A stretch of DNA of 64,000 nucleotides. Origin: Enterobacter bugandensis. Lineage in GTDB: Bacteria > Pseudomonadota > Gammaproteobacteria > Enterobacterales > Enterobacteriaceae. Below the pieces are notes generated by a model, which made no database searches, was not told the DNA's origin, and was given only the letters and a program-made list of their open reading frames with translations. The stretch covers positions 1 through 64,000 of the forward strand of contig NZ_LT992502.1 in NCBI RefSeq assembly GCF_900324475.1, in the 5' to 3' direction. Shown here piece after piece: positions 41,624 to 50,642 of this stretch; the first letter of the stretch is position 1, and each line of letters opens with the position of its first letter. The translations under genes and the position numbers were made by a program.

Positions 41624-43015
41624 ATGCTGGCCTTCCTCAATCAGGTGCGCAAGCCGACCCTGGATCTGCCGCTCGACGTGCGGCGCAAAATGTGGTTCAA
41701 ACCGTTCATGCAGTCCTATCTGGTGGTCTTCATCGGCTACCTGACCATGTACCTGATCCGCAAAAACTTTAACATCGCGCAGAACGACATGATCTCCACC
41801 TACGGGCTGAGCATGACGCAGCTGGGGATGATTGGCCTGGGCTTCTCCATCACCTACGGAGTGGGGAAAACGGTTGTGTCCTACTACGCGGACGGCAAAA
41901 ACACCAAGCAGTTCCTGCCGTTTATGCTGATCCTCTCCGCCATCTGTATGCTCGGCTTCAGCGCCAGCATGGGCGCGGGCTCCGTCAGCCTGTTTCTGAT
42001 GATCGCCTTCTACGCCCTGAGCGGTTTCTTCCAGAGCACCGGCGGGTCGTGCAGCTACTCCACCATCACCAAATGGACGCCGCGCCGCAAGCGGGGTTCG
42101 TACCTCGGCATGTGGAACATCTCCCACAACCTCGGCGGGGCGGGTGCGGCAGGCGTGGCGCTGTTTGGCGCGAACTATCTGTTCGACGGCCACGTGATCG
42201 GCATGTTTATCTTCCCGTCGATTATCGCCCTGATCGTCGGCTTTATCGGCCTGCGTTTCGGCAGCGACTCCCCGGAATCCTACGGCCTCGGCAAAGCGGA
42301 AGAGCTGTTCGGGGAGGAGATCAGCGAAGAGGACAAAGAGACCGAAGAGAACGAGATGTCCAAATGGCAGATCTTTGTTGAGTACGTGCTGAAAAACAAA
42401 GTGATCTGGCTGCTGTGCTTCTCAAACATTTTCCTGTACGTGGTGCGCATCGGCATCGACCAGTGGTCAACGGTGTACGCCTTCCAGGAGCTGAAGCTCT
42501 CTAAAGAGGTGGCGATTCAGGGCTTCACCCTGTTCGAAGTGGGCGCGCTGGTCGGCACGCTGCTGTGGGGCTGGCTCTCCGACCTCGCCAACGGCCGTCG
42601 CGCGCTGGTGGCCTGCGTCGCGCTGGCGCTGATTATCGCCACGCTCGGCATCTACCAGCACGCCAGCAACCAGTACGTTTACCTGGCGTCCCTGTTCGCG
42701 CTCGGCTTCCTGGTGTTTGGCCCTCAGCTGCTGATTGGCGTGGCGGCCGTAGGGTTCGTGCCGAAAAAAGCGATCGGCGCCGCCGATGGGATTAAAGGCA
42801 CCTTCGCCTACCTGATCGGCGACAGCTTTGCCAAGCTTGGCCTGGGGATGATCGCCGACGGTACGCCGATTTTCGGCCTCACCGGTTGGGCGGGCACCTT
42901 CGCGGCGCTGGATGCGGCAGCGATTGGCTGTATCGTCCTGATGGCGATGGTCGCGGTGCTGGAAGAACGTAAAATTCGCCGCGAGAACCGCGCGCAGAAA
43001 TTAAAAGCGGCCTGA
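41624..43015 (+). CDS. uhpT: Hexose-phosphate:phosphate antiporter UhpT
   Basis: A 463-residue, 12-segment antiporter importing glucose-6-phosphate and other sugar phosphates, and also fosfomycin. It begins [20 protein letters not shown] and keeps the substrate-binding arginine region ([15 protein letters not shown]) and the OPA signature near [19 protein letters not shown]. Separate transcript from uhpABC, under UhpA control, with its own terminator. The reading frame is intact. Confidence 0.97.
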   Translation: MLAFLNQVRKPTLDLPLDVRRKMWFKPFMQSYLVVFIGYLTMYLIRKNFNIAQNDMISTYGLSMTQLGMIGLGFSITYGVGKTVVSYYADGKNTKQFLPFMLILSAICMLGFSASMGAGSVSLFLMIAFYALSGFFQSTGGSCSYSTITKWTPRRKRGSYLGMWNISHNLGGAGAAGVALFGANYLFDGHVIGMFIFPSIIALIVGFIGLRFGSDSPESYGLGKAEELFGEEISEEDKETEENEMSKWQIFVEYVLKNKVIWLLCFSNIFLYVVRIGIDQWSTVYAFQELKLSKEVAIQGFTLFEVGALVGTLLWGWLSDLANGRRALVACVALALIIATLGIYQHASNQYVYLASLFALGFLVFGPQLLIGVAAVGFVPKKAIGAADGIKGTFAYLIGDSFAKLGLGMIADGTPIFGLTGWAGTFAALDAAAIGCIVLMAMVAVLEERKIRRENRAQKLKAA

Positions 43016-43034
43016 GTGTGCAGGTAACTTCTTT

Positions 43035-43060
43035 GCCCGGCTGACCGCCGGGCTTTTTTT
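43035..43060 (+). terminator. uhpT terminator
   Basis: A perfect 7-bp stem GCCCGGC / GCCGGGC with a 5-base loop and seven T residues, 19 bases after the uhpT stop. Confidence 0.93.
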
Positions 43061-43176
43061 ATTTGCTCGTCCTACCTTTACCCCGCTTTACACACCCACT
43101 CCTCTCCATGCTCTACAGTGTTTTTTGCTGCCGCCTTTCGTGCAGCCTTAGCCCCTTTTGCTAACGGAGAGCTTGC

Positions 43177-44181
43177 ATGTTAACCCGACGATTGTCCTGC
43201 CTGGCGCTGCTGATGGCGCTGGCGTCCCCCGCAATGGCCGCGGATGCCCCCACCTACGGCGAGAAGCTGGAAGGTTTCGACTACGGCTGGCAGGTAAAAC
43301 ACTTTACCTTTACCTCGCAAAACCAGTCTCTGGATATGGCTTACCTGGACGTGAAGCCGGAAAAACCCAACGGACGTACCGTGGTGCTGATGCACGGCAA
43401 AAACTTTTGCGCCGGCACCTGGGACGGCACAATCCGTGCGCTGTCGGCCAGCGGGTATCGCGTGATCGCACCCGACCAGATCGGCTTCTGTAAATCCACC
43501 AAGCCGGACCATTATCAGTACACCTTCCAGCAGCTGGCGGACAATACCCACGCGCTGCTCACATCGCTTGGCGTCGATCGCGCGACGGTTATCGGCCACT
43601 CGACCGGCGGCATGCTGGCAACCCGCTACGCGCTAATGTGGCCGCAGCAGGTAGAGCAGCTGGTGATGGTCAACCCGATAGGGCTTGAAGACTGGAAAGC
43701 GCGCGGCGTGCCGCACATTACGGTTGACCAGTGGTACCAGCGCGAGCTGAAGGTCAGCGCCGACGGCATTCGCCAGTACGAGAAAAACACCTACTACGCC
43801 GGGGAGTGGAAGCCGGAATACGAGCGCTGGGTGACCATGCTTGCCGGGCTGAACAACGGGCCGGGCAAAGCGCGCGTGGCGTGGAACTCGGCGCTGCTCT
43901 ACGACATGATCTACACCCAGCCGGTTATCTACGAATTTAGCGACCTGAAGATGCCGGTATTATTGATGATCGGCACGAAGGACAACACCGCCATCGGGAA
44001 AGACCTCGCCCCGCCGGAGGTCCGCAAGACGCTCGGCAACTATGCGGTGCTGGGCAAAGAGACGGCGAAGCGCATCCCGCACGCGACGCTGGTGGAGTTT
44101 AACGACATGGGCCACGCGCCGCAGATGCAGGATCCCGCACGCTTTCACGAGGCGCTGTTGAAGGGGCTTCAGGCGCGCTGA
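43177..44181 (+). CDS. Periplasmic alpha/beta hydrolase
   Basis: A 334-residue protein with a cleavable signal peptide (MLTRRLSCLALLMALASPAMA, cut before ADAPTY). The alpha/beta-hydrolase domain has the nucleophile elbow GHSTGG, an acid in LMIGTKDNTA and the catalytic histidine in NDMGHAPQMQ. Typical of secreted esterases or haloperoxidase-like hydrolases; substrate unknown. It is a single gene between uhpT and yicN, not part of the E. coli K-12 order. Confidence 0.85.
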   Translation: MLTRRLSCLALLMALASPAMAADAPTYGEKLEGFDYGWQVKHFTFTSQNQSLDMAYLDVKPEKPNGRTVVLMHGKNFCAGTWDGTIRALSASGYRVIAPDQIGFCKSTKPDHYQYTFQQLADNTHALLTSLGVDRATVIGHSTGGMLATRYALMWPQQVEQLVMVNPIGLEDWKARGVPHITVDQWYQRELKVSADGIRQYEKNTYYAGEWKPEYERWVTMLAGLNNGPGKARVAWNSALLYDMIYTQPVIYEFSDLKMPVLLMIGTKDNTAIGKDLAPPEVRKTLGNYAVLGKETAKRIPHATLVEFNDMGHAPQMQDPARFHEALLKGLQAR

Positions 44182-44332
44182 CGGGTCTCCAGCAACAGCC
44201 CGCGCAGCCACGCCTGCGCGGGATTGCTTACATCGCATTTATCCAGCTTTTTTCGGTTCACTATTCTGGCCGTAGCCGCTGTCGACACGCTGCGTTTCCC
44301 GCTATGATGAGCGGCTAGTCTAAGGAGAACGC

Positions 44333-44785
44333 ATGGTCTGGATAATGCTGGCAACGCTTGCCGTGGTGTTTGTGGTGGGATTTCGTGTCCTGACCTCAGA
44401 TTCCCGCCGCGCCATCAAACGTTTAAGCGAACGGCTGGGGATTACCCCGATGCCAATCGAGTCGATGATTGACCAGTTCGGTAAAACACCGGGCAATGAA
44501 TTTATCCGCTACCTTGAGCGGCCTGACGAGGCGCATCTGCAAAACGCCGCGCAGGTGCTGCTCATCTGGCAGGTCTGTATTGTCGACGGTAGCGAAGAGA
44601 ATCTGCATACCTGGCACCGTATGCTGCGTAAAGCCCGCCTTGCCGCACCCATTACCGATGCGCAAATTCGTCTGGCACTTGGCTTTATGCGCGAAATGGA
44701 GCCCGATCCGCAGGAGCTGAACGTCTTCCAGCTGCGCTATAACCAGCTATTTCTGCCGGAAGAAGGTGTGTTTTATCTGCATTAA
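44333..44785 (+). CDS. yicN: YicN, DUF1198 protein
   Basis: A 150-residue protein with one N-terminal membrane segment (about 3-20) followed by a soluble helical domain. It matches E. coli YicN (DUF1198) in length and sequence. Function unknown. It is convergent with the LysR gene of the following island, overlapping it by 4 bases, and marks the left edge of the accessory region. Confidence 0.9.
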   Translation: MVWIMLATLAVVFVVGFRVLTSDSRRAIKRLSERLGITPMPIESMIDQFGKTPGNEFIRYLERPDEAHLQNAAQVLLIWQVCIVDGSEENLHTWHRMLRKARLAAPITDAQIRLALGFMREMEPDPQELNVFQLRYNQLFLPEEGVFYLH

Positions 44786-45702
44786 GCCTTTTTGCCGCAC
44801 AAGATATTCTGAGCGTTCAGGATCTCCTCTCTGTTTTCATTGAGGCGAGTTGCGGCATAGATATCAATATTTAATCTCTTTGCCTCATCGTCCGTTAGTT
44901 CGCGATAGCATAGCCCCTCCTGATTGAAGGTGCATTTTGACTGAGGCAGCAGCGCAAACCCTTTCCCTCTTGCGATACGGCTTAGCATCACGAGGGAATC
45001 ATCCGGCTCTTTAATACGCTTCAGCGGCGTTTTCAGCGTGTCAAAGTAGCTTTCGCATTTGTCATAGAATGACGGATTAGCGCTTCTCGAAAACCAAAAA
45101 AGTGGAAGATCGCTAATGTCTTCCAGCGAGACTTTCTCTTTCAGACTGGCAGGATGTAAAGAAGGCATTGCGATGAGCAACGGTTCCTGGCAGACCCAGC
45201 GGTATTGAACAATATCTTCATGACCCGTTCCTCTTTCCCCGGTCAGCACCAGATCCAGCATATTTTTAGACAAGCTTTGCAGCAGCTGTGCTGACGTCAG
45301 GTCGGGCGTTTCAACGTCATCTCCGGCGTTCATTTTTTGAAGCTGGGTATTTACAGGTTCAATATATTCAAAATTAAGCGTGCGCGTGAGACCGATGCGC
45401 AGATTCGTTTCTGAAGAGTGAGGATCTTCTTTTAAGCTGCTGATGTCTTTGAGTATTTTTTCTGCCTGAACGACCAGCGCTCGGCCTGCTTCAGTGAGGC
45501 TAACGTCATGCGTACTGCGACTGAACAACTGACGTTTCAACACCGCTTCAAGGCATTTTATCTGACGCGTCAGAGGCGGTTGAGTCATGCGCAGACGTTC
45601 GGCAGCCTTACGAAAGTTCAGTTCATGTGCAACAGCGAGAAAGCATTGTAATTGTTTGATACTGGGCAGGTTATTGCTGATTAAATGTTCTGCTGTAGCC
45701 AT
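44782..45702 (-). CDS. LysR-family regulator of the AfsA-type cluster
   Basis: A 306-residue LysR regulator. The helix-turn-helix is FRKAAERLRMTQPPLTRQIKCLE (about 30-52), followed by a ligand-binding domain of the CbnR/BenM type. It is divergent from the eight-gene operon starting at 45890, so it is the probable regulator; the ligand may be the product or a precursor. Base composition is lower in GC than the backbone. It overlaps yicN tail to tail. Confidence 0.87.
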   Translation of the reverse strand: MATAEHLISNNLPSIKQLQCFLAVAHELNFRKAAERLRMTQPPLTRQIKCLEAVLKRQLFSRSTHDVSLTEAGRALVVQAEKILKDISSLKEDPHSSETNLRIGLTRTLNFEYIEPVNTQLQKMNAGDDVETPDLTSAQLLQSLSKNMLDLVLTGERGTGHEDIVQYRWVCQEPLLIAMPSLHPASLKEKVSLEDISDLPLFWFSRSANPSFYDKCESYFDTLKTPLKRIKEPDDSLVMLSRIARGKGFALLPQSKCTFNQEGLCYRELTDDEAKRLNIDIYAATRLNENREEILNAQNILCGKKA

Positions 45703-45790
45703 ACGTGGGTCCTAAATGCGAAAAGGTATTTCGTCTTTTTTCCATTTCGATATTACACGCTAAATGCTGGCAGCAAAACCCGTTTTAACA

Positions 45791-45811
45791 GTAATACAAA
45801 AAATATATTAC
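45791..45811. promoter_or_regulatory. Possible LysR operator
   Basis: GTAATA (45791-45796) and TATTAC (45806-45811) are inverted arms 9 bases apart in the AT-rich 187-base gap between the LysR gene and the operon. The dyad contains T-N11-A, the LysR-site pattern. In such AT-rich sequence chance matches are likely. Confidence 0.45.
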
Positions 45812-45889
45812 AAATTTAACAATTCCAATAGTTTCCTGTATTGATAAATTTCTATCCGAATCCTCACTTAATCAATACTCGGAGTAATT

Positions 45890-46501
45890 ATGTCGTCCAA
45901 ATATGTACTGGTATCACGCTTCCCATTAAAAAACACTTTTTCTGAAAAAGAATTTACTTCCTTAAAAAGCAATGAAAACGTTCGCTACTATACCTGTGAA
46001 GAAAACGGCGTTAATGAATTGCTGGAATTACGCGCATTCAACGATATTAAAGAAATTGCATGGGTTGAAAGTGAAATGGAATCCATGTTCCATCGTTTCT
46101 CTGAAGTTCTTTCTGCCGATATCCGTCGCGAACTGCTTAAGTTTGTTGAATCCCCAATTGATAATAAAAATAGCTTGCCACAATCAAATTATATTCAACT
46201 CCGACACGTCGAAGTGCCTGCGCATAACTATCAGCAGTACCGTCAGTGGCGCGATGAAACCATTTTTAATGTTGTAAGAGATAACAAAGATAAGATTGAA
46301 AGTTTCGAAGCATTTCATTCACTGATCAGCGGCGTTCCGGGTGTAATGTTTATCTCCTCATTCAACGGCGATAAAGCAGCATATAAAGAAGCATTTACCA
46401 ATGCACGTTATCAGGAAATCATTCAACAGGCCGGCGATAACTTTATTACTGGCGGTAATGACGGCCTTTATACACGTATCTATCGTGCTTGCTGTTGTTG
46501 A
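45890..46501 (+). CDS. Unknown protein, first gene of AfsA-type operon
   Basis: A 203-residue soluble protein I cannot assign. Two halves (about 1-95 and 100-200) each look like a ferredoxin-like alpha/beta unit: the second begins YIQLRHVEVPAHNYQQYRQW and has strand-rich VPGVMFISSF, which recalls dimeric alpha-beta-barrel (ABM/NIPSNAP-like) proteins. This is only a visual resemblance. The C-terminus is RACCC, three adjacent cysteines. It has a GGAG ribosome site and clearly lower GC than the backbone. Being the lead gene, it is likely to matter for the pathway. Confidence 0.7.
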   Translation: MSSKYVLVSRFPLKNTFSEKEFTSLKSNENVRYYTCEENGVNELLELRAFNDIKEIAWVESEMESMFHRFSEVLSADIRRELLKFVESPIDNKNSLPQSNYIQLRHVEVPAHNYQQYRQWRDETIFNVVRDNKDKIESFEAFHSLISGVPGVMFISSFNGDKAAYKEAFTNARYQEIIQQAGDNFITGGNDGLYTRIYRACCC

Positions 46502-46511
46502 GGGACAATGA

Positions 46512-47288
46512 ATGAACTGTAAAAAGTTGGTAGTTGTTGGCGATAAATTTAATGAATTTGCTAATGGTAAAGATGTACTGACTATATCTCAGCTAGAATT
46601 ATTGACTCAAATCCCTGCGAATATCATTGATAAAGAACATGAAATTATTGTTGGGCAGGGCGTGCGCAAGGATTTTGCCGGAAAGGTAATTTCAAATCAG
46701 GCAAGAAATGCGATTCATGGTAATAAGTTAAAAATGTGCTCTCTGGAAAAACTGGTTAGCGACAAAAAAAATGCTTATTGCCATAAAAGACTGGAACAGA
46801 ATGTACTTATAGGACCTGCGGAACAAGCTGAGCATAACCACGATCTTTATGCGATGCCGCTGTTAATTGATGAGCGTTGCGAATTGATGGCGGATCATCA
46901 GACGGGGCAGCATATTCAGGGAATGCTCTTGGTTGAAGCCAGCCGACAGGCCTTTATCGGCGTCACCGAAGAATTTATTTACCAGCAGGAAAGTGGACGC
47001 TATTACGTCATTAATAGCATGGCAATCAATTTCGCCAGTTTCCTGTTCCCTTTACCGGCGCTGGTCCACTTTGAATTTCTTGAAAAAGATATTAACGACC
47101 GCCGGGGGCGTTTCAAGGCTCAGGTTCGCGTCACTCAGCACCAAACGCTTTGCGCGACAATGGATGTCTCGTTCACCGTCTATCCTTCCGCCCTGATTAC
47201 AGAGAAAGAGAAATCTCTGGCTGAGGTTGCCATGCAGGCGACCATTGTTGAGCAGCAAGGGGTGACTCAGGGGGTAACGCATGCCTGA
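46512..47288 (+). CDS. AfsA-family (A-factor hotdog) protein
   Basis: A 258-residue protein whose C-terminal part resembles the A-factor biosynthesis hotdog domain. Key segments are CHKRLEQNVLIG (90-101), like the VHR...VLLT strand of AfsA, and DHQTGQHIQGMLLVEASRQA (128-147), like its DH...GM.L.EA.RQ helix. Residues 1-85 are a separate domain starting KKLVVVGDKF. Streptomyces AfsA joins a beta-ketoacyl thioester to dihydroxyacetone phosphate, giving butenolide precursors; it has two hotdog copies, and only one is clear here. It overlaps the next gene by 8 bases. Assignment is by motif reading, not by search. Confidence 0.78.
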   Translation: MNCKKLVVVGDKFNEFANGKDVLTISQLELLTQIPANIIDKEHEIIVGQGVRKDFAGKVISNQARNAIHGNKLKMCSLEKLVSDKKNAYCHKRLEQNVLIGPAEQAEHNHDLYAMPLLIDERCELMADHQTGQHIQGMLLVEASRQAFIGVTEEFIYQQESGRYYVINSMAINFASFLFPLPALVHFEFLEKDINDRRGRFKAQVRVTQHQTLCATMDVSFTVYPSALITEKEKSLAEVAMQATIVEQQGVTQGVTHA

Positions 47289-48114
47289 ATTACGTAGCCA
47301 GAAATACCGTCTGGCTGCGACCACGCAGGGGCCGCTTTACCCCCCTGCGGAGGTCATGGACGGGAAGGGTAATTTTGTCGTGGTGGGCATGGTGCCAGGG
47401 GATAACGGACTGCAGTGGCGAAGCGTCATTGTCTCTCCGGACAGCCCGCTTCCGGCATTTGGGGAAGTCGCACCCTATAACATTCTGTGCGATCTGGACA
47501 AGATGCCTCAGGACGCGTTGAAGGACATCATTCTTCATACTCTTCCTTTACCCATTCCGATGAACAACTATCGGATGATTTTCGCACCAGAACAGCGGCC
47601 GCAGGCCAATAATGAAATAAGGCCTGGCCTGCCACTTCATGAAGGCTATATCGCGGATTATCGCAGCAGCGATGGAAAGCGAGAGATCGAGCCAGTGACC
47701 CTCGCTGCCTGGCTCGAGGCAGAGGGCACCTTTGAGGTCACATTGTCCGAAGATAAGAAACGAGCCCGGTTCACGTTTTCGTTCCGGAGCCTTGTTCCGG
47801 ATAGCGTTTACACCGTGATGAGTCTCAGGGAAAACGATCTAGCCTCGGAGGATCCGAGCAGGCCAGGTCCGCTGGGAATACCCAACGTATTTATAACCGA
47901 TAGCGAAGGTAATGCCGAATATTGGGCAGAGTTAACCGATCCTTTCCCGGCACCGGCGAGGAAAGGAAACAGAATTATTAACGTAGTCGTACTTTATATG
48001 AGCTCGCGTCAGAGCTACGGCGGTGCAATTGGCTTTTATGGTCTTGGAGGCGATATCCATGCCCATTTAAAACTCAAAGGCCGTTCCTTCGATGAATTTA
48101 CAACTATAGAGTGA
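47281..48114 (+). CDS. Unknown protein in AfsA-type operon
   Basis: A 277-residue protein I do not recognise. It has no signal peptide or membrane segment. The N-terminal part is rich in Pro and Gly (VVVGMVPGDNGLQW); the C-terminal half (about 140-277) looks beta-rich, with TFEVTLSEDKKRARFTFSFR and GIPNVFITDSEGNAEYWAEL, like a beta-sandwich. It starts inside the AfsA-family gene and ends 7 bases before the tautomerase gene, so it belongs to the same operon. Confidence 0.72.
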   Translation: MPELRSQKYRLAATTQGPLYPPAEVMDGKGNFVVVGMVPGDNGLQWRSVIVSPDSPLPAFGEVAPYNILCDLDKMPQDALKDIILHTLPLPIPMNNYRMIFAPEQRPQANNEIRPGLPLHEGYIADYRSSDGKREIEPVTLAAWLEAEGTFEVTLSEDKKRARFTFSFRSLVPDSVYTVMSLRENDLASEDPSRPGPLGIPNVFITDSEGNAEYWAELTDPFPAPARKGNRIINVVVLYMSSRQSYGGAIGFYGLGGDIHAHLKLKGRSFDEFTTIE

Positions 48115-48121
48115 GAAAAAT

Positions 48122-48346
48122 ATGCCATTTGTTCATGTTATGACCTGGCCTGCGAAAGATGAAAATCAAATCATCAGACTCCAGGAAGATATTACATTTG
48201 CCGTTCACAAAAACACGGGTGCGCCGCTGGATAAAATTTCCGTGGTGGTTTCTGAAATTGCGCCTTCCCGCTGGGCGGATGCAGGCGTGTCTGGTACGGA
48301 TAGAGATTTTCCGGTTAAGAGTCGAAGAAAAAACTACGAGGAATAA
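48122..48346 (+). CDS. 4-oxalocrotonate tautomerase-family protein
   Basis: A 74-residue tautomerase-superfamily subunit. After removal of Met the N-terminal residue is Pro-1, the catalytic base (MPFVHVMTW), and the family pattern of ITFAVHKNTGAPLDKISVVV then SRWADAGV follows. Such enzymes interconvert enols and ketones or act as decarboxylases and hydratases. The C-terminus (RRKNYEE) is charged. In this operon it may tautomerise a beta-keto lactone intermediate. Confidence 0.88.
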   Translation: MPFVHVMTWPAKDENQIIRLQEDITFAVHKNTGAPLDKISVVVSEIAPSRWADAGVSGTDRDFPVKSRRKNYEE

Positions 48347-48349
48347 AGT

Positions 48350-49000
48350 TTGCGTAAACATGCCGCTTTTTTTGATGTTGATGAAACGCTTATAAATATT
48401 AAAAGCATGTTTGATTTCTATGATTTCTGGTGCAGGGAAAATAATCAAAACGATCGTCTTCAACGCTATATGTCTCGTTTTCGCACCGACGTGAAAAACG
48501 GCGTGCCAAGGGAAGCTCTGAACAGAGATTATTATCGTCAGTTTAAAGGTGTGTCTTGTCGTTATCTGGAAGAAATGGGTGAGAAGTGGTTCAGGCGTAA
48601 GCTGGAAAGCAATTTTTTTATTGAGAGTGCTGTTTCAGCCCTTAAAAAACATCAGAACCAGAACATGTATACCGTATTTATATCGGGCTCTATGCTTCCG
48701 ATTCTTTCACCCATTGCAAAATATCTTGGAGTAACGGAAGTACTCTGTGCGCCGGTGATAATAAATGACGAAGGTGAGTTGACGGGTGAAATCGGCCTGC
48801 CTCAAACAATTGGAACAGGTAAAAAAGACGCGCTTATCGCCTTTTGCGATGATAAAGAGATTAACCCCGTGGATTGTTATGCATACGGCGACGATCTTTC
48901 GGATATTCCAATGCTGGAAGCCACTGGCCATCCCGTCTGTGTGGGAGAGCATTCCGCGCTTACCAGATATGCAACTGAAAAAAATTGGCACATTATTTAA
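48350..49000 (+). CDS. HAD-IB family phosphatase
   Basis: A 216-residue haloacid-dehalogenase hydrolase of the phosphoserine-phosphatase-like IB class. It has motif I FDVDETL (nucleophile D9, acid/base D11), motif II FISGSML, a lysine in GTGKKD and motif IV GDDLSDIPML. It starts with TTG at 48350, 3 bases after the tautomerase stop. Next to an AfsA-family protein, it could remove the phosphate that comes from dihydroxyacetone phosphate, as phosphatases do in Streptomyces butenolide and furan pathways. This role is inferred from context. Confidence 0.85.
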   Translation: MRKHAAFFDVDETLINIKSMFDFYDFWCRENNQNDRLQRYMSRFRTDVKNGVPREALNRDYYRQFKGVSCRYLEEMGEKWFRRKLESNFFIESAVSALKKHQNQNMYTVFISGSMLPILSPIAKYLGVTEVLCAPVIINDEGELTGEIGLPQTIGTGKKDALIAFCDDKEINPVDCYAYGDDLSDIPMLEATGHPVCVGEHSALTRYATEKNWHII

Positions 49001-49021
49001 ATCCTTATTGAGGTAAGTAGT

Positions 49022-50242
49022 ATGACTTCAGAACTCACTCCGCAGAATATGACGTTAAGGTCATGGCTAGCTTTATTCATTCTGGCTATTTCAACCTTTA
49101 CTATTGTCACCACCGAACTGGCGCCAGTCGGATTATTAACGCCAATCGCAGAAGGGCTACAGTCTTCGGAATCTGCGGTGGGCATGACCGTGTCGCTTTA
49201 TGCCTGGGTGGGGGCGTTGAGTGCGCTGTTTGCCTCCGTCTTTTTAGGGAATGTGTCCAGGAAGCGGCTTTTACTTGTGCTCACTGTGGTACTTCTGATC
49301 TCTAACGTTATGGCTGCAACGGTAAACGTCTATAGCATGCTGCTTAGCGCCCGCGTACTGGGAGCGCTCGCTCACGGCGCATTCTGGGCGATGATCGGCG
49401 CAACGGCGGTGGCTATGGTCCCTGCCAGATATATAGGGGCGGCGACGTCAATCGTATTTGGTGGTGTTTCCGCAGCAAGCGTTTTTGGCGTACCGGTATC
49501 CAACTATATTGGTATTCACTTCGGCTGGCGGCAGGCATTTTGGCTGATGGCCGCGCTGAGCGTAATTGCCTTTGTGGGTATTAGCGTTCTTGTTCCCAGG
49601 ATTACCAGCAAAAGTGCGCTCGGGCTGGATGCGCTTAAAGGCGTGCTGAAATCGTCAACATTATGGAAAATTTACTCAGCAACCTTGCTGGCTGTGACGG
49701 CTCACTTTGCTGCCTTTACGTACATTGAACCCTGGCTACACACGCAGAGTTTACTGTCCACCACCATTATTCCTGCTGTGCTTTTTGTTTACGGCATCGC
49801 GGGTCTGGCAGGTAATTTCCTGACCGGCGTGTTGATTGATAAGTATCTCAAGCTGACGGTCTCTTTGTCTGTACTGCTGATCTGTGCAGTGCTGCTGTTC
49901 CTGGGCCTGTCTGGTTCCTCGCTCTCTGCTGCGTTGATATTTACCAGTATGGTTGTCTGGGGTGTCGCCGTATCAGGAATATTTGTCGGTTTCCAGACGT
50001 GGGTTTTACGTATGGCAGAGGATAAAGCCTTCCCGGCCTCCGCAATCTACGTTTCATTTTTCAATACCGCCATTGGTATCGGTGCGTCAGTCGGTGCCTG
50101 GATGGTTTCATCATTTTCAATGCCGCTCCTGTATATCGTCGCCGGTACGGCCATCGGTCTGTCCGTTCTGCTTGTCGCGGTTATTCCGGCAACGTTGACC
50201 GCAAAACAATCCCGTATGGAGAAATCTTATGAGTCAAATTAA
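49022..50242 (+). CDS. MFS exporter (DHA1 type) of AfsA-type operon
   Basis: A 406-residue, 12-segment major facilitator of the AraJ/SotB-like DHA1 group (TIVTTELAPVGLLTPIAEGL in helix 1; LGALAHGAFWAMIGATAVAM in helix 4). Such carriers export sugars, drugs or metabolites. Inside the operon, and overlapping the next gene by 14 bases, it is the likely exporter of, or self-protection against, the product. Start at ATG 49022 with GAGGTAAG upstream. Confidence 0.87.
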   Translation: MTSELTPQNMTLRSWLALFILAISTFTIVTTELAPVGLLTPIAEGLQSSESAVGMTVSLYAWVGALSALFASVFLGNVSRKRLLLVLTVVLLISNVMAATVNVYSMLLSARVLGALAHGAFWAMIGATAVAMVPARYIGAATSIVFGGVSAASVFGVPVSNYIGIHFGWRQAFWLMAALSVIAFVGISVLVPRITSKSALGLDALKGVLKSSTLWKIYSATLLAVTAHFAAFTYIEPWLHTQSLLSTTIIPAVLFVYGIAGLAGNFLTGVLIDKYLKLTVSLSVLLICAVLLFLGLSGSSLSAALIFTSMVVWGVAVSGIFVGFQTWVLRMAEDKAFPASAIYVSFFNTAIGIGASVGAWMVSSFSMPLLYIVAGTAIGLSVLLVAVIPATLTAKQSRMEKSYESN

Positions 50243-50642
50243 TGACCGCACGCGCTATGGCAGAGAGATTATGGACCGTCTTGAAGCGGGGCTCGCGGAT
50301 AAAGTCACCCGCCGCCTGAGCGAGCTGGACCCGGGGCTGCCCGCCCTGATTACCGACTATGCGTTCGGGGATGTGGTGGGTCGTCCGGGACTGGATCTCA
50401 AAACGCGCGAAATGTTGACCGTCGCCTCGCTTGTGACGCTGGGTAATGCCATGCCGCAGCTAGAACTGCATATGCGAGGCGCGCTGAATACCGGCGTGAC
50501 GCCGGAAGAGCTGCTTGAAATTGTGATACAGATGGCGGTATATGCTGGCGTTCCCGCCTGCATGAATGGTCTTACTGCATACCGCGCGGCAATGGCCGCG
50601 ACGGGCCATACTTTGCCAGGACTGAAGGGAAGTGACGCATGA
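50229..50642 (+). CDS. Carboxymuconolactone decarboxylase-family protein
   Basis: A 137-residue CMD/AhpD-like helical protein, with the family stretch LELHMRGALNTGVTPEELLEI followed by AVYAGVPACMNG. CMD itself decarboxylates a gamma-lactone; relatives are peroxidases with a CxxC pair, which is absent here, favouring a lactone-type reaction. It overlaps the MFS gene by 14 bases and the thiolase by 4. The substrate is unknown; lactone chemistry would suit an AfsA pathway. Confidence 0.86.
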   Translation: MSQINDRTRYGREIMDRLEAGLADKVTRRLSELDPGLPALITDYAFGDVVGRPGLDLKTREMLTVASLVTLGNAMPQLELHMRGALNTGVTPEELLEIVIQMAVYAGVPACMNGLTAYRAAMAATGHTLPGLKGSDA

